In this document: piece after piece, positions 21,901-34,310 of the stretch
How the letters are laid out: every line of letters starts with the position of its first letter
Numbering within the stretch: the stretch's first letter is position 1
NCBI GenBank assembly: GCA_017562135.1
Contig: QEYB01001522.1
Location: forward strand, 310,001 to 374,000
Direction: 5' to 3'
Source of the DNA: Dipylidium caninum
Lineage: Eukaryota > Platyhelminthes > Cestoda > Cyclophyllidea > Dipylidiidae
Length of the DNA: 64,000 nt
Program-made: the position numbers and the translations under genes
The notes under the pieces: model-generated
Seen by the model: only the letters and a program-made list of their open reading frames with translations
Told to the model about the DNA's origin: nothing
Databases searched by the model: none

Positions 21901-22825
21901 TTATTTCAGAAAACAAGGGTATCAAAACAAAGACCTGTTTCTTGGCCCAATTTAGCCTTAACGGGACAATTTTTAAAAGATGAGCAGGATACAAGAAAGT
22001 GCATAAATGCTTTCATACTATACCTTTATCATTTTGAGTAAAATATTACTTGATCCTACAAGTTGCAGATCTGAGTTAATCAACCATGCTTTGCCTTAAT
22101 TATTTGCCATTATTAATACTCTTGACAATTTTTTGGAATGTGGGACTTTGTTACTGTAGATCCTCACTGCTCCCTGTGTTTTACTCATTATAGTAATCAT
22201 CGCCTATTTAAATAGCACTAATATCCCGCGGGAGTTTCTGTGCCTGCTATGTGCTTTCGGTAGAGGTTAATTTTACACTTTAAACTCCCTTGTTTCGTGC
22301 CACATTTCAACAGATTTAAGTGAATTTTTAGGGATTTTTCACTACGGCGCAAACATATTTATCCATTTTATCGTTCGCACTCATAATATTTTCCATCTGG
22401 CATTTTTGTACAGTCTTTTCAAATATCTTTTGTTATTGTTGAGTTGGCAAACAACGACACTGTGGGGTTGTATTTCTCTTTGCTTGTTGTATGGAGTACA
22501 TATCCTCCTCCACATCAGCTTAGTGTTTTACTGGTATTTATCAAAAATTTGAAATATTTTTGTGACTAATCGCAGGGTATGTCTTGGTGTTGAGTTTACT
22601 ACCTCTCATTATGCTTAATTTTTTAATCAACGAGCAGAAAAGTATATCAATATAGCCAACTATTATTTACCAAATGTGCTATCTAGTGCCCCAAACGGAA
22701 TTCTTACGCAGGCCAGCTGGCCTTGTACACTGATAGTTCTTATACTTTGTGGATGGATAGTAGAGTTGAGGCGTGAGTTTGGTAACAATGAATCATGCGA
22801 ATTGCGGCAACGCACTTTTCAATTT
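18976..22825. other. Intergenic spacer between dystroglycan/duplication and KIF3A
   Basis: Apart from the weak fragment at 19005-19434 I see no supported gene here. The first half is of mixed composition with a GCCTGCCC-like tract near 20310-20390. From about 20.8 kb it is strongly AT-rich and full of stops in all frames. It must hold the KIF3A promoter near its right end. Confidence 0.6.
19005..19434 (-). pseudogene. Unidentified open fragment, possibly a decayed gene or retroposon piece
   Basis: Two overlapping minus-strand frames stay open for 75-116 codons in an otherwise AT-rich spacer. Fragments such as LTALAKAMRGKVGDCLPKLL look protein-like, but the likely frame shifts part-way. No family is recognised and no splice sites are convincing. 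It could be chance. Confidence 0.15.
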
Positions 22826-22840
22826 CAGTTTCATACCATG
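22826..22840 (+). promoter_or_regulatory. Splice acceptor just upstream of the KIF3A start codon
   Basis: cttttcaatttcag ends at 22828, nine bases before ATG at 22838. A 5'-UTR intron end or a spliced-leader acceptor, both usual in flatworms, would fit. It argues against the longer in-frame ORF that begins upstream at 22676. Confidence 0.5.
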
Positions 22841-25800
22841 AAGCCCCCGGAAAACATTAAGGTGTGCGTGCGTTGCCGCCCCTTGAACGAAGTAGAAGAG
22901 CACAATAATCGGAACGTCGTTGTGAAGGCACGTTACTCCTGCGTATGACTTTTCTGAAGGTTAGCGAAGACGCTGCTACAGTAATTTTAAGTCATCCCAA
23001 TAGAGGAGAAAATGAGTTGATCAAATCATTTACGTTTGATTACGCTTTTGGCTTTGAGAGCAAGCAACTCGACATATATAACAAAGTAGCACGACCGGTC
23101 GTGGAACAAATTTTTGAAGGCTACAATGGTATGTTTACTGATCTTTTTCCGATGGCGTTCCTAGGAACAATCTTTGCTTATGGTCAGACTGGAACTGGCA
23201 AAACTTTTACGATGGACGGAGTGCGTGCAATTCCGGAATTGAGAGGCATAACACCAAATTCATTTGCACATATCTTTGGTCATATAGCGAAAACACATTC
23301 TAACACTACATTCCTCGTTCACGTATCTTATCTGGAAATTTATAATGAGGAGGTGAGTACAAGTTCACTAAAAATATCTTACCATGAAGGTCAGAGATTT
23401 ATTGGTAAGAAATAACAGAACAAAGCTTGAAATAAAAGAACGACCAGATTGTGGAGTGTACGTTAGGGACTTGTCCAGCGTAATGGTTCAATCACCCAAC
23501 GAAATGGAAAAACTCTTGAATTTGGGAGGTCGCAATCGTATGTTTCGCTTGAAAATTCTAATCTGACCCCCGAATTTTTGTGAATTACACCGTTAGAACC
23601 GCGATTAAGAAGTTGTGTTTTTGAAGCCCTTGTTTACACATGCCTAAGGTTTACTGCTGTGTTGCATTTATAATTTCATTATGACTCTCACAACGAATTT
23701 ACAGGTACTTATATTTATTAAGTAACTTTCCCTAGAAAGCGCGTACGTTTTGGGAAGAAAAGATTGAGAGAGTTTAAACCGTACAAAATCTGTTAATTGT
23801 GGCATTTGGGTTTTTTCTATTATTTTTAATCAGTATAAATGCTTCATACTAAGCATTTTTCTCAAATGTTAACGACAAGGTTATATTCTCCAAAAACCAA
23901 CACATTTCTAAAAACATTTTAGCTGCAAATTATATCCATAAATAGGGGTGTTACATTTAGGACTTTTATGCCCATGAATTTTCGTGTTGCATAAAAATCG
24001 GCCAATTCTGCCACTGACTGGATTAGGCCATCTGGACTGATAGCAGCACCATCCTCATGCGTGCGTAGACTTTGTTCTTGTTGTCATCAAACAGTGGCTC
24101 TAGACGGCTGCTTGATTTAGGCTCCACTGCGGCTACCAATATGAATGAACATAGTTCGCGATCCCACGCCATCTTCTCCATCACTGTCGAATGCTCTGAG
24201 ACCCTGCGCGACGAAAAGCAAGTTCTTCGACGGGGAAGATTGCATCTTGTTGACTTAGCGGTGCGTATTTGAATTCACTCCGTCAGACATAACCGAATTG
24301 TGTCTTTACGTGTCAATCGTTCTACGCGTTAACGAAGTATCCTCTTGGAGGAAATGTCCTATAATAAAAACAGGGATTTTAGAGGGTCAACTGTCAGCAC
24401 ATTTATGTGTTGAAATAATTTCTACTTTGTAAAGAGAGGAACATGTCTGGATATTTTAGTCTTGTAGACAAACTATTGGCTTGTTGAGTTAAACTAAAGG
24501 GGGACAGGAATACTTACTTCTCAAGTGTGGATTTCAGTCTGAAGCGCCATAGTTTGACTTTCGTGCCTAGCATTTGATGAGCCTTTCGTGGCACGTGGCA
24601 AATTTTTCCATTTAAGGGCTCTGAGAGGCAGTCCAAAACAGGAGCCGAGGGACAAAGGCTGCATGAGTCTACTAAAATTAATCTTTCGCTCACAACACTG
24701 GGAAATGTCATCTCGGCCCTTGCGGATGGCAAATCCACCCATGTACCATACAGAAATTCGAAACTCACCAGACTTTTGCAAAATTCCTTGGGTGGCAACT
24801 CAAAAACCGTAATGGTGCGTACCGTACTCTTTGATCATGTTTATTGCAAGTTTGTCTTGTTACTCCCAGCTAATCTCCAGGGAGTCAAAGTGCTCAGTTG
24901 CTTTTCAGAAGTCACCCTTGAAGCACATATACCAAAAATCCGAATACACGGACGAAACACGTTCAGAAACCTGCCTGCTTCTTAGGCCTTACTGTTAACT
25001 TATTGCAGTGACTTTAAACAAGGTCTATTTTCAATTGAGATTCATTACAAATGAACGAATTTGTGTATAAATTTGGTTTTGCGGAGCGCGGATGGGCAAA
25101 ACGATTAGTTTTTGAGTGGCTTTGTGCTTCACGTTTATGGTCCCGACGTCCACAAGTGGCTTAAATATTCACTGTAAAATACATTTATACATCCGGGAGT
25201 GCAGATCTACATCACGATTTTATCTAGCGACGGAACGAAATGGTGCCTCCGCCTTTTCACCCAGTCTTTATTTATTTATTGGGATTTAATTATTGCCAAA
25301 ATTACTCCTTTCCCTGCCATAAATATCGAAGCACCTATCTTCCACGCCTCATTAACGACCAGTTTTTATTTGTCTGTACAGTCAACTGCCTCGAACTAAC
25401 TTTGGTGTAGCTGTGGACTGCTTTTGTGCTGTTTGCAGAGGGTAGGGTCGGGTTTGCACGAATACCGTCCCCACCAGCTCTTCCGCAGAGAACCTAAATC
25501 GCTTCCTCCTCACATGCAATTTGCAGATTGCCAACATCGGACCCACCGACTACAACTACGATGAATCACTAAGCACCCTGCGCTATGCCAACCGGGCAAA
25601 GTTAATAAAGAACACTGTCCACATTAATGAAGATCCAAAGGATGCCCTGATTCGACAGTTTCAAAAGGAGATTGAAGGCCTTCGTGCTCTACTCAACGAG
25701 GGTTCGGTTCAACTATCTTCTCCTACTTTTTAATTTTATTAGCCTTTTCATGTCTGCTCTGCCACTTTTTTTGAATAGTATGTCCTCCTTTTCTATTCGG

Positions 25801-28800
25801 GCTAACTTAATGCCCACGATTGCCGTCTTCGCTAAGCTCTAATATCATAAATAGTTGTTGAAGTTTTTTGGTCGTTTCCCAGGCAGCACATAAACCATAG
25901 GTGCTTGGTATGGGATCAGCCCAATTTCCTGCGACATCGAAGAGCATGCGGCCAAGTTATGTTTATCTGTCCACAATCGTTGATTGGCAGTACATCCACT
26001 TAAATACTTTTCCCATAATCCTCTTTACTGAAACGATGGGCTACAGGAGAACCGCGAAATAGTTGCTTCTCCTGCCAAAATAACACTTCTGTCGCTAGCA
26101 TTCACTCGCCAGCTAAACTATCCCATGATCTTCCAACTAATTTTTATTGCTCGCACGTTTCAAGTGTATAAATTTAAAGGCGCAGACTGTGGAGTCGTCG
26201 ACTTTCAATTTTATAGATAAAGTGCTGATTGAAATAAACGGTGGAGAAGGTAGTGGCATGAAACCGTGTCTGAACAAAGAGAAGAAGGAAGGAAGGCGCT
26301 TGAGTAAAGAGCAAAATATCTGAGATTGAAAGCATGATTGACGCTGATCGACGCAAACTGGAGGAACAGAAGGACATGGAAGTTGAACAGAGAAATGAAA
26401 TCAAGGTTCTTCTCTATTCACTTTTGCTTTTTAAGTACGTACACACTGCCAGTGCGCCGAATGGACTAGTTAAATGGAATCGAAATATCACTGTAGAACC
26501 AATCAAATACGGACGGAACAATAGCTCGCCTGTTAATGTGAAGATAACGGTTAGATGGGACTTGATGCTCACTATTAAGGTGTTCCATTGTTTGGGGGGT
26601 CATTTGTGGTCATTTGACGCATCGTATACCCACTTGTAAAGTCGCTTACTCTGGTGCCTCGTCTTACTTTCTTTGGCGACTAAGAGGACGGTCCAGTGGG
26701 TTCACTCTGAACGACTTCTTTATTCCTTCCAACGCGAGACCTTTCGCTTGGAGGGACAGCTGAAGCAGGCGCCTGGGTCGTTTAAACCGAAATTTGTGCT
26801 AAAACTATTTTTCGAGTGGACTGGACCCTGGTAGGTTGAGAGAAACCCAAAACTCCCCAGTGATTCATGCGATTGGCCTCTTTCGTGGCCGTGGGCACAG
26901 TTTCGCATTCCTTAGGCCGGATATTAAGTAAAATCTATGTTTATGTTTATATCAAAGAGCGCGGAGAGAATGGCTTAGAAACACCTAAACAATGAATGGC
27001 ACTCGTACAAGCAGGGGGCACACATCGCATTGTCGGCTGGGCCGATGGGGTGTCCAGATTTGTTGCATCCGAAGTAATTACCAGGAGTGCGTGTCACCAC
27101 GGTCATGAGAGGGTAGGAATGCGTGTGCGACAGTAGCACGTGGTGAGTTGGTGTTGCTTTGGCGGTGTTATGTAGAGACGTCTTGGCGAGAAGGAAGAAG
27201 AGTTGGCCTGCGCGCGGAGAGCGCAGGCGGAGGTGCGGGCGCGCATGGAGGCGCTGGAGCGGCGCCTCATAGTCGGTGGACAGAACCTCCTCGAGAAGGC
27301 GGAGGCCCAGGCGCGGCTGCTCGAGCACTCGGCGGCAGAACTGCGAGCGCAGGAGGAGAGAGCTGAGGGCCTGCGGTTGAAGTTGAAGGAGAAGAAGGAG
27401 GAGCGTCTGAACATTGAAGAAAAATACAACTCCCTACAGGTTTCCTATTCTAACGCTACATCAGCTGCTTGCCATTACTTTTCACAGTTAGGAATTAGTA
27501 AATTTATGGAGTTGCCCGGTTTTTGAGATTCGATTTTTTGCTGACTCTGGTAGGAGGAGGCTGCGGGAAAGCGCAAGAAGCTGCAGAAGCTCATGACCCT
27601 CTACATCCAGGCAAAAGCGGAAATGGAGGATCTGAGAGCTGAGAATGCGCGAGAAATGGATGGTTTGTTGGAAAATATCCGCCAACTGAATTGTGAAGCG
27701 CAGTTGCAAGTCTTGATAATTAATGACTTCATCCCGAAAGCTTTTCAGGTGTGTTAATTTTTCACTTACTGACATTTCCATCACACAGAGCGGTTGACTT
27801 TAAGCTTCTTTTGATACTATCGACTCCGTCAGGTTAAATGCTTCTAGTATACCGGACAAGAAGTTTTTGGAGCCTCAAATACGCTGACAAGATTGTTCAT
27901 TTTGAAAGTCCTTAGGTTTTTTTTATGTCCACGGACATCTAACAAGTGGCAATTTTCTGGATTGCCTTTTCGTAACCGCGTTTTCACGCGCTAATGTTTC
28001 TCATGCATTCCCCCCTGCCAAGTGCCATGGGAATGGGGAGCAGTCAAAAAGAAGGCAGCGCTCGGCATTCTTTCAGTAATTCTCCATTTTAGAGATCTTA
28101 ACTGGTAGAAGACCATACCTCTTGACTTGATCTTTCTTCCTCTCCATGTGATGGGAAGTCGACTTTAACGGCGCCCATAAAAGTCACAGAAAGCAGCAGA
28201 TAGGTTGCGTGGTGGTAGAGAAGTATTAGTGCATGGTGCTTTATACTAAATTACCTAAATTTCATCTAACGCGAGGTAAACTAAAAGACGTGTCTTGTGG
28301 CAGGACGTCATTGAACGAAACGCCCGGTGGAATGAGGACATTGGCGAGTGGCAGCTGCCCCACATCGCATATGCGGGCAACAACATGAGCAGGCCGGAGG
28401 CGCGGCGGCAGTCGGATGCGGTAAGTCATGCCCTCCCGCCCGCCGTCCTGGCCTCCCGATGGAGGAACCGCCCGTCTGCGCGACAGTCTGCCCGATTAAA
28501 CAAGACAGTTTTTTACCCACCCTCAAAACAACTGCGCTGATTGTTACCATGGTAGTGGCGGCGGAGACACGCGAGACCATTGAAGGGTCATTCAGTAAGG
28601 AGTAGGAGATAAAGACGTCGTATTAGTTCCAATATTCTCCTACTGATCAAGGGGAGTGAGATTTTATTGAGAAGAAAAATCACTCGAGAATGACTACCCT
28701 TCCTCACTCATAGTCGCGATTAAAAGGGCCGATTGTGTAAGTCGTCTGAGGCAGTTAACTTGCACGGGTCCAGTCCATCCAGTCCTCGTTTGTGCTGCAT

Positions 28801-29115
28801 GCCACTGAGGCAGTGAGAAGGCGAGCCTGCTCAGGCGCGGCTATTCGTTTGGGCCACGAAACGTCGATGAGGAGAACGCCTGTTCCCATCCTCCCCTTCC
28901 TTTACAACCACCATCATTTGCATTATTTATCCTCTTAGACCACCCTTCACTGCCGATGCGTTATCATCTTTTAGGCAGTCAATGATCCTTTTGGAGAAAT
29001 TTACCTCAGTTACAGCATGGGCGATGGCGATAAAAAGCGAAATGCTCGCAAGGGAAAAAAGAAGCGAGGCCCTGCTAATAACGTCCCAGGGAACTCCTCC
29101 CTCGCCATCTACTAG
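22838..29115 (+). CDS. KIF3A: Kinesin-II motor subunit KIF3A
   Basis: Plus-end-directed microtubule motor of the heterotrimeric KIF3 complex, used in intraflagellar and neuronal transport. Exons: 22838-22921, 22960-23128, 23165-23352, 23390-23537, 24121-24260, 24617-24814, 25527-25701, one or two small exons within 26217-26405, 27176-27439, 27554-27748, 28304-28420, 28975-29115. Motor motifs in order: CVRCRPL, P-loop [18 protein letters not shown], switch [11 protein letters not shown], switch II LVDLAGSER across an exon junction, and [13 protein letters not shown]. Neck and stalk: [43 protein letters not shown]. The C-terminal signature [10 protein letters not shown] and a lysine-rich tail point to KIF3A, not KIF3B. 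All major junctions agree in phase. The stretch 25702-26330, encoding the charged linker after the neck, is unsure and looks shorter than in vertebrates. The first three introns are only 36-38 nt. Confidence 0.95.
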
Positions 29116-32100
29116 TAGTGTGGCGAGTCTCGTTGCCTGTGTTCCCGCCCACTAGCTGCCTCGGCTTCTGGTCATTCCTCTCCGGCTTCCGTTTTGTGAC
29201 GCCATCTCGCCACTCTACCTGACATTTCCCGTTTTCTCATTCTTCTAGACGGAAAAACTAACTTTCCTCTGGTTTATCCGCCTCAGCTACGTTGCTGCAT
29301 TGTTCGCCAGATCGCCTGTTACATTCTTAGGTGGAGAGTGGGAAGTGGAGATGAGGAAGGGGCTTGTGGAAACCAAAAATTGGTAGTTTCACATGCTCTT
29401 TCTGCTCATGGCACATTGGTGATTTGCAGTTGCGAAATCATAAAAACGTTAAACATATCAACTGTGAGCTTGGCCGTCATGGCAATGCGGAATAGTTGGC
29501 CCACTCGAGACATTTCCGAGTCTGTTCTCGAATTCGCCTTTGCGCATCTGCTATCCGGAGGGCAGGATTTCAACCGTAGATTTGCCACTACTATGGGATT
29601 CAGTGCACGTATCAACTTCCGCTCTCCAGCACTTCCCCCATCTTCTACTTTGTCCCAGCATGGCGCTAGTCGCACAAGGGTACGTTCGTGATGTATCAGC
29701 ATTCGCCCATGTCGTAGCTGAAAGGTCGTGGCGCGTACTTCGGAGGTTGCACTTTTAGGCGAATCTTTCTCTCCGTGTGAGTCTGTGCTGCTGTTGGATC
29801 ATCTCACCTGTTGCCATAATTCGCGGTACAACCGGGCGATTACGAATGCCACCAATCTTCCCTTTTCGTCCTCCGCGAAATGATGTCCAACCTTCTCAAA
29901 ACACTTGCTTACCACATAAAGTGGTAAAGTGAATTCAGAAGACACAGAAATTAATCTTCCTACGCACAGTATGTTATAAAGGGATGCTGCGCGACCACTT
30001 CACCGGGTTCAGACGAATATGAGCAGAGGGCTTGGGAAACGCAACTTGGCAGTAGCGAGTAGCTTGTCATATCACTGGCGTTTTGGCGCCGCCTTGGGGT
30101 GCGCCTCTCGCCCACCTGATTGCCGCACTCCCGCATGCGGCATTTGGACCAGCTTTCAGTAAAGGCTTATCTCGCGAAGTAACCCCGCAGTCTGTTCGGG
30201 ACGGGGCTTCCAGGCGGGTTGGGCGCGCGTCGGCTGCGAGGTGCTCACCGTTCGGCCCACCCGGCGATGTCGCGTCGGTGTCACTGGACAGTTGGCGGAC
30301 ACTCCGCTGCGGGGTTAAACAGGACATGCCCCCTTCCGCGCCTCCCCCCATCACTGCCGCTGCAATTCCGTCACGAGCGAAGTGTGCGTCGCGGTTGCGT
30401 TTGAAACAGCCCTAACAAAACGTTTTGCACACTGGGACTTTTCCATTGAGCATATTATTTATATGAAGACTAGTTATCGAGAGGAATTTCAAAAATTAAT
30501 TAAATCCCCTGTCGTAAGTAAGGTAAAAATCCAAAACCTGGCTTGACGCAGGGCGGTGTGGGTCAGGGGAACCCGTGGGGTCCTCTAGGTGTCGTAAGTC
30601 TAAATTATTTGATGCAACATCGAGGCCCCACCTTTGCTACGTCGCTTCTTGCGAATGCACACGCATTTCCTCAAAAATAAGGAAGAACCCTTCCTTCCAT
30701 GGCGAAGAGTTTTGTACGGCTCTACCAGGATGCCAGTCTGCAACTTCCCGTGAGGGACGAAAAGGACGCACGCCTCGACAGACACAGAATCGGCACTTGG
30801 TGTGAGATAATAAAGCCTTCACACCACTCTGGGTTGGAGTCTATTGCCTAATCGTGTGAGTGTGAATAAATCGCCTTATTCGGTTGCCTGAGAGTATTTA
30901 GCAGCACCCCTTCTTCCCAACAATGCGGTTTCGCTTTCTTAAGAATTGCCCTCCTGGAAGACAAACCTCCGGCCTTCCGTTTCCCGGATTAAATTTGCGA
31001 TAATCACCCCAACTCGTCGCCCGCCCATTGTGAATCGCCTGGCCAGTTGTTAGCCGCGCTATGGGCTCTGGTGATTTACTCTTCAACTCACAGACGTCGT
31101 CACGAACACAGAGGACGCATTAACTTGTCCGCTGGCGCAAGATAATTTGCATACTCGATTTGCCGAGGGAATTTCTCGAGTGACGTATATAATGCAGTCT
31201 TTTAGAAACCTCCGAAATTGCATCTACTTCGCAGACAGCCTCGGGTCTCACATGCCTTCTCTTACGAGCATTCAGTATTTTTCACATCATTACCTTCATG
31301 CGCATGTGCGCCTTCACCTACTTTTGCTTACTTTAAGTGGCCGGAGTGCAGTCATTTGAGGCGTTTGGCGTGTGACTGTGAAACGCCCAACTCACTTGGG
31401 GCGGAGCGGGAAGACACTCGACCGCCCCGTTGTGTGCTGTCGGGACGAGAGGTGGCCGCGGTGCGAGCTGGAGGAGCAGTTGCGCATACAACCCGCAAAC
31501 CTCCGCTCCTCCTTCCTGTCCGCCGGAAGTGATTCAAGGCCGTCGGAGCGCCTTGGGGACGCTGTCCACAGCCTGCCGGGGTTAGTATTGTCTGTCTTCG
31601 ACGCGCCACGTGGCACCACGCAGAGCGAAGTAATCCGCAAAGTGAAGGGGATCACGGTGCTTACACACGCGATGCCTTTCGGGCCTCGCTTCACTTTATG
31701 CACCATCACCACTTCCCAACAGTGACCCACCTTTTTTTCTTTCAGTCTTCAAGAGGTACTCCCTAATGGGATTTCTGGTCCAAAGTTCCATTTTTTTATG
31801 AACGCCCTTTTCATAACACAAATTTTTAGTCCACTTTTCGTGCGAATAGATTTTTATGTCTGTCATGTACTTTAATCTAAATTGTATCGCCCTTCTCCGT
31901 GATCGGATAGTCGTACTCTTCGTCCAAACCCCTCAACTGAGTGCGTAAGGCGAGATTATCAGACAGCAGGCACCACAGCGCGGAGGAACTGACAGTTCAG
32001 GTTTCGTTGCGTGGAAAGAAACGCTCCTCACCAAACGTCACTGCGAATGGATGTGTACATCACTTTGCAGTCATCTACACTAGTTTTTGCGTTCTGACAT

Positions 32101-34310
32101 CTCAAATTTTGAAATCGCCACCTCAGTGTACGAGGACCTGCTCGCTTTCACAGACGGGCGAGGTAGCGGGACAAAGAAGTAGTTGAGAATATCTGTTCGT
32201 TTTTTATTAAAATGCGATGAGAGCTCAGGCGCCGCCTGAACCCATTACTGGCTAGCGGCTGTGTAGGCTCAGGCACGACGGCTAAAGTGGCAGTGCGGGC
32301 GACCGCCACCATCAATCATCCCGAGGGACTGCGCTGCAGCAGATCGCGTGAGTGTCGGATGCCCTGGAAACCCCCACAGCGCCCATTTACCGAACGGCCC
32401 CAAACACAGCCACTTCGCCGGCGACAACTCGGTCGCACACTTTCGTGATCACCACATCCGTCGGCGGGGAACTTCGTCGACTAATGAGGCCGCGCATTTC
32501 TACTTGTCAGCACGAGATGTGCAAGCAATAAGAATAAAGATTCCCGCGAAAAACCGGTTGGGGAGAAGGAGCGAAACCGCCGACAACAGCTATTATTATT
32601 TGACCCTCAAGGAAGGCCTTTCGCTTTTGCGCACGGAAAGGTGGTAGTACAAAGAGAGCTATTTCCCCATAAGCGGAAACTACGTGTCTCGCACGAAAGT
32701 TTACCTCATAGAGTGTCTTATGGACAATGCACAAAAATGCGTTTTCCCACAGGAACTCGAAAATGTTCCCTGAAGCATTCAGTCAAGAATAAATGCTACT
32801 TTGAAATTTCATTCCCCATATTAATTATGCAGGAATGTTGCCAACTTCGCAAGAATTTATGCTTCTTAAGAGCGCGTGGGTCGCGACAGTGTCAGTAAAG
32901 CCTCTTAAGGTGGTCGAAAAGTCAAGCTGGTTGGGCGACCCTTTCGTCGTTGTCGTCGTCGTCGAGGGTTGCACCTCCTCCTTTCCGATGTCGAAGTCGA
33001 CGGTGAGTGGAGGAGCCGAGACAGTGCTCGACTCCGTTGTGCATTTTTTCCCGAGCGTCCTTCATTCACCTTTACTCGAGAACAGTCAAAATATGCTAAA
33101 TTCATGAGGGTATGTGAAAGGTTGATCACAAAATTGGGAGTTTAAGTGTCAAACAGACATTAAAATTTAGGAAGCCGTTTGGCGCAAAGCATCGACAAAG
33201 TGTTGGAAAGCGCACGCACTCATCAAATGATTGTCTAATTTTGATTAAATTAAGGTTTTTCTGTGACAACCCACCTAGTAAATTTAGGTTTCAACAAGTT
33301 ATGCTGCATGTTCACCTAAAGTCCTACGATAACGGCACGGGCATCCCTCTGCCCATGCGAAATGCATTCCTTCCTAATGCAAGGGCGAAACAGATCCACC
33401 CGCAGGATAAGTTAAAAGTTACAAATAACATTTGCCTCCATAAATCTGCTGGACATGTGACCCATCGCATCCACCGTTGCTCACTGCGTCTCCCAGTGGG
33501 CGATGCGGATGAATTGTTAGCCGGACTGTAAGACATCTGTTCAATCCGCTTCGACGTCGACGCAACGCGCTGAAGGACGATGCGTTCAACTACTCAGAGC
33601 GAAAGTACCGGCGCAACAGTCGATGCATCTGTGTAGCGCGTCATGCAGCGCTTCTCCCACGCCACCGACCGTCCGTAATTGCAGTCGTCCGCCCATGTAA
33701 TCGCTCTCGCTTCCAGCCCACAGCGTCGACTGACAAGCTCGCTAATTGCCGCGTGCCCCCGGCCTCGGTGCCTCCCTTCATCACAGCAAGCGGCGCTGCT
33801 CTTTCGCCAACGAACGCCTCTCCGCACCTCCCTTTTCCGGCGCCTACGCACGTATTTCTTGCCTGAAATACGGGCTGGTCAGGTGAGATAAGAAGTTTGT
33901 CGAGAGGCAGGCCTCTTTAATGTCAATTAATATTAGTTTGCCGCATAAGCCGGAACTCTAGTCATTTACGCAACAATTTATACTCGGGAAATGCAAAACC
34001 GTCAGGTCCGCTGAATGTGTAAACATAAACTGCTGCTTTGACTCGGGTTTATCAATCTTAACGCATTGGGATGTTAATTGGAAAGAAGGAAATCGCCTTC
34101 TTCAGGTCGCACTTTTTATTTGCATTGCCTTTTAAAAAAATATGCACTACAAGTACACCTACCCTCATCACCAGACATGCCGACAAAGTGATGTGAAGTT
34201 TTCGGGTGGGGGGGAGACAATTTGCTATGCAAATGCGGCTGGAGTACAACGCCGGTGCCATGGCGCCGGAGAGGCGGCGGCAGTGTGGGAAAGGGAGAAA
34301 CGATTTAGCA
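29116..34310. other. Spacer between KIF3A and the potassium channel
   Basis: No frame here has splice sites plus recognisable domain content. GC-rich patches lie at about 30060-30400, 31360-31600, 32220-32480 and 33480-33860; their ORFs run in several frames and strands at once, as expected from high GC. The Kv 3' UTR occupies the right end. Regulatory elements are possible but none can be named. Confidence 0.55.
34115..34120 (-). terminator. Candidate polyadenylation signal of the Kv gene
   Basis: On the minus strand AATAAA lies about 190 bases after the Kv stop codon, at a usual distance for a short 3' UTR. Confidence 0.5.

Noticed and set aside
22676..22837. Upstream in-frame extension of KIF3A
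   Set aside because: Family proteins start close to the motor domain, and a strong splice acceptor lies nine bases before the 22838 ATG.
32935..32970. Poly-valine ORF (FVVVVVVEG)
   Set aside because: Comes from a short GTC trinucleotide run; no gene context.
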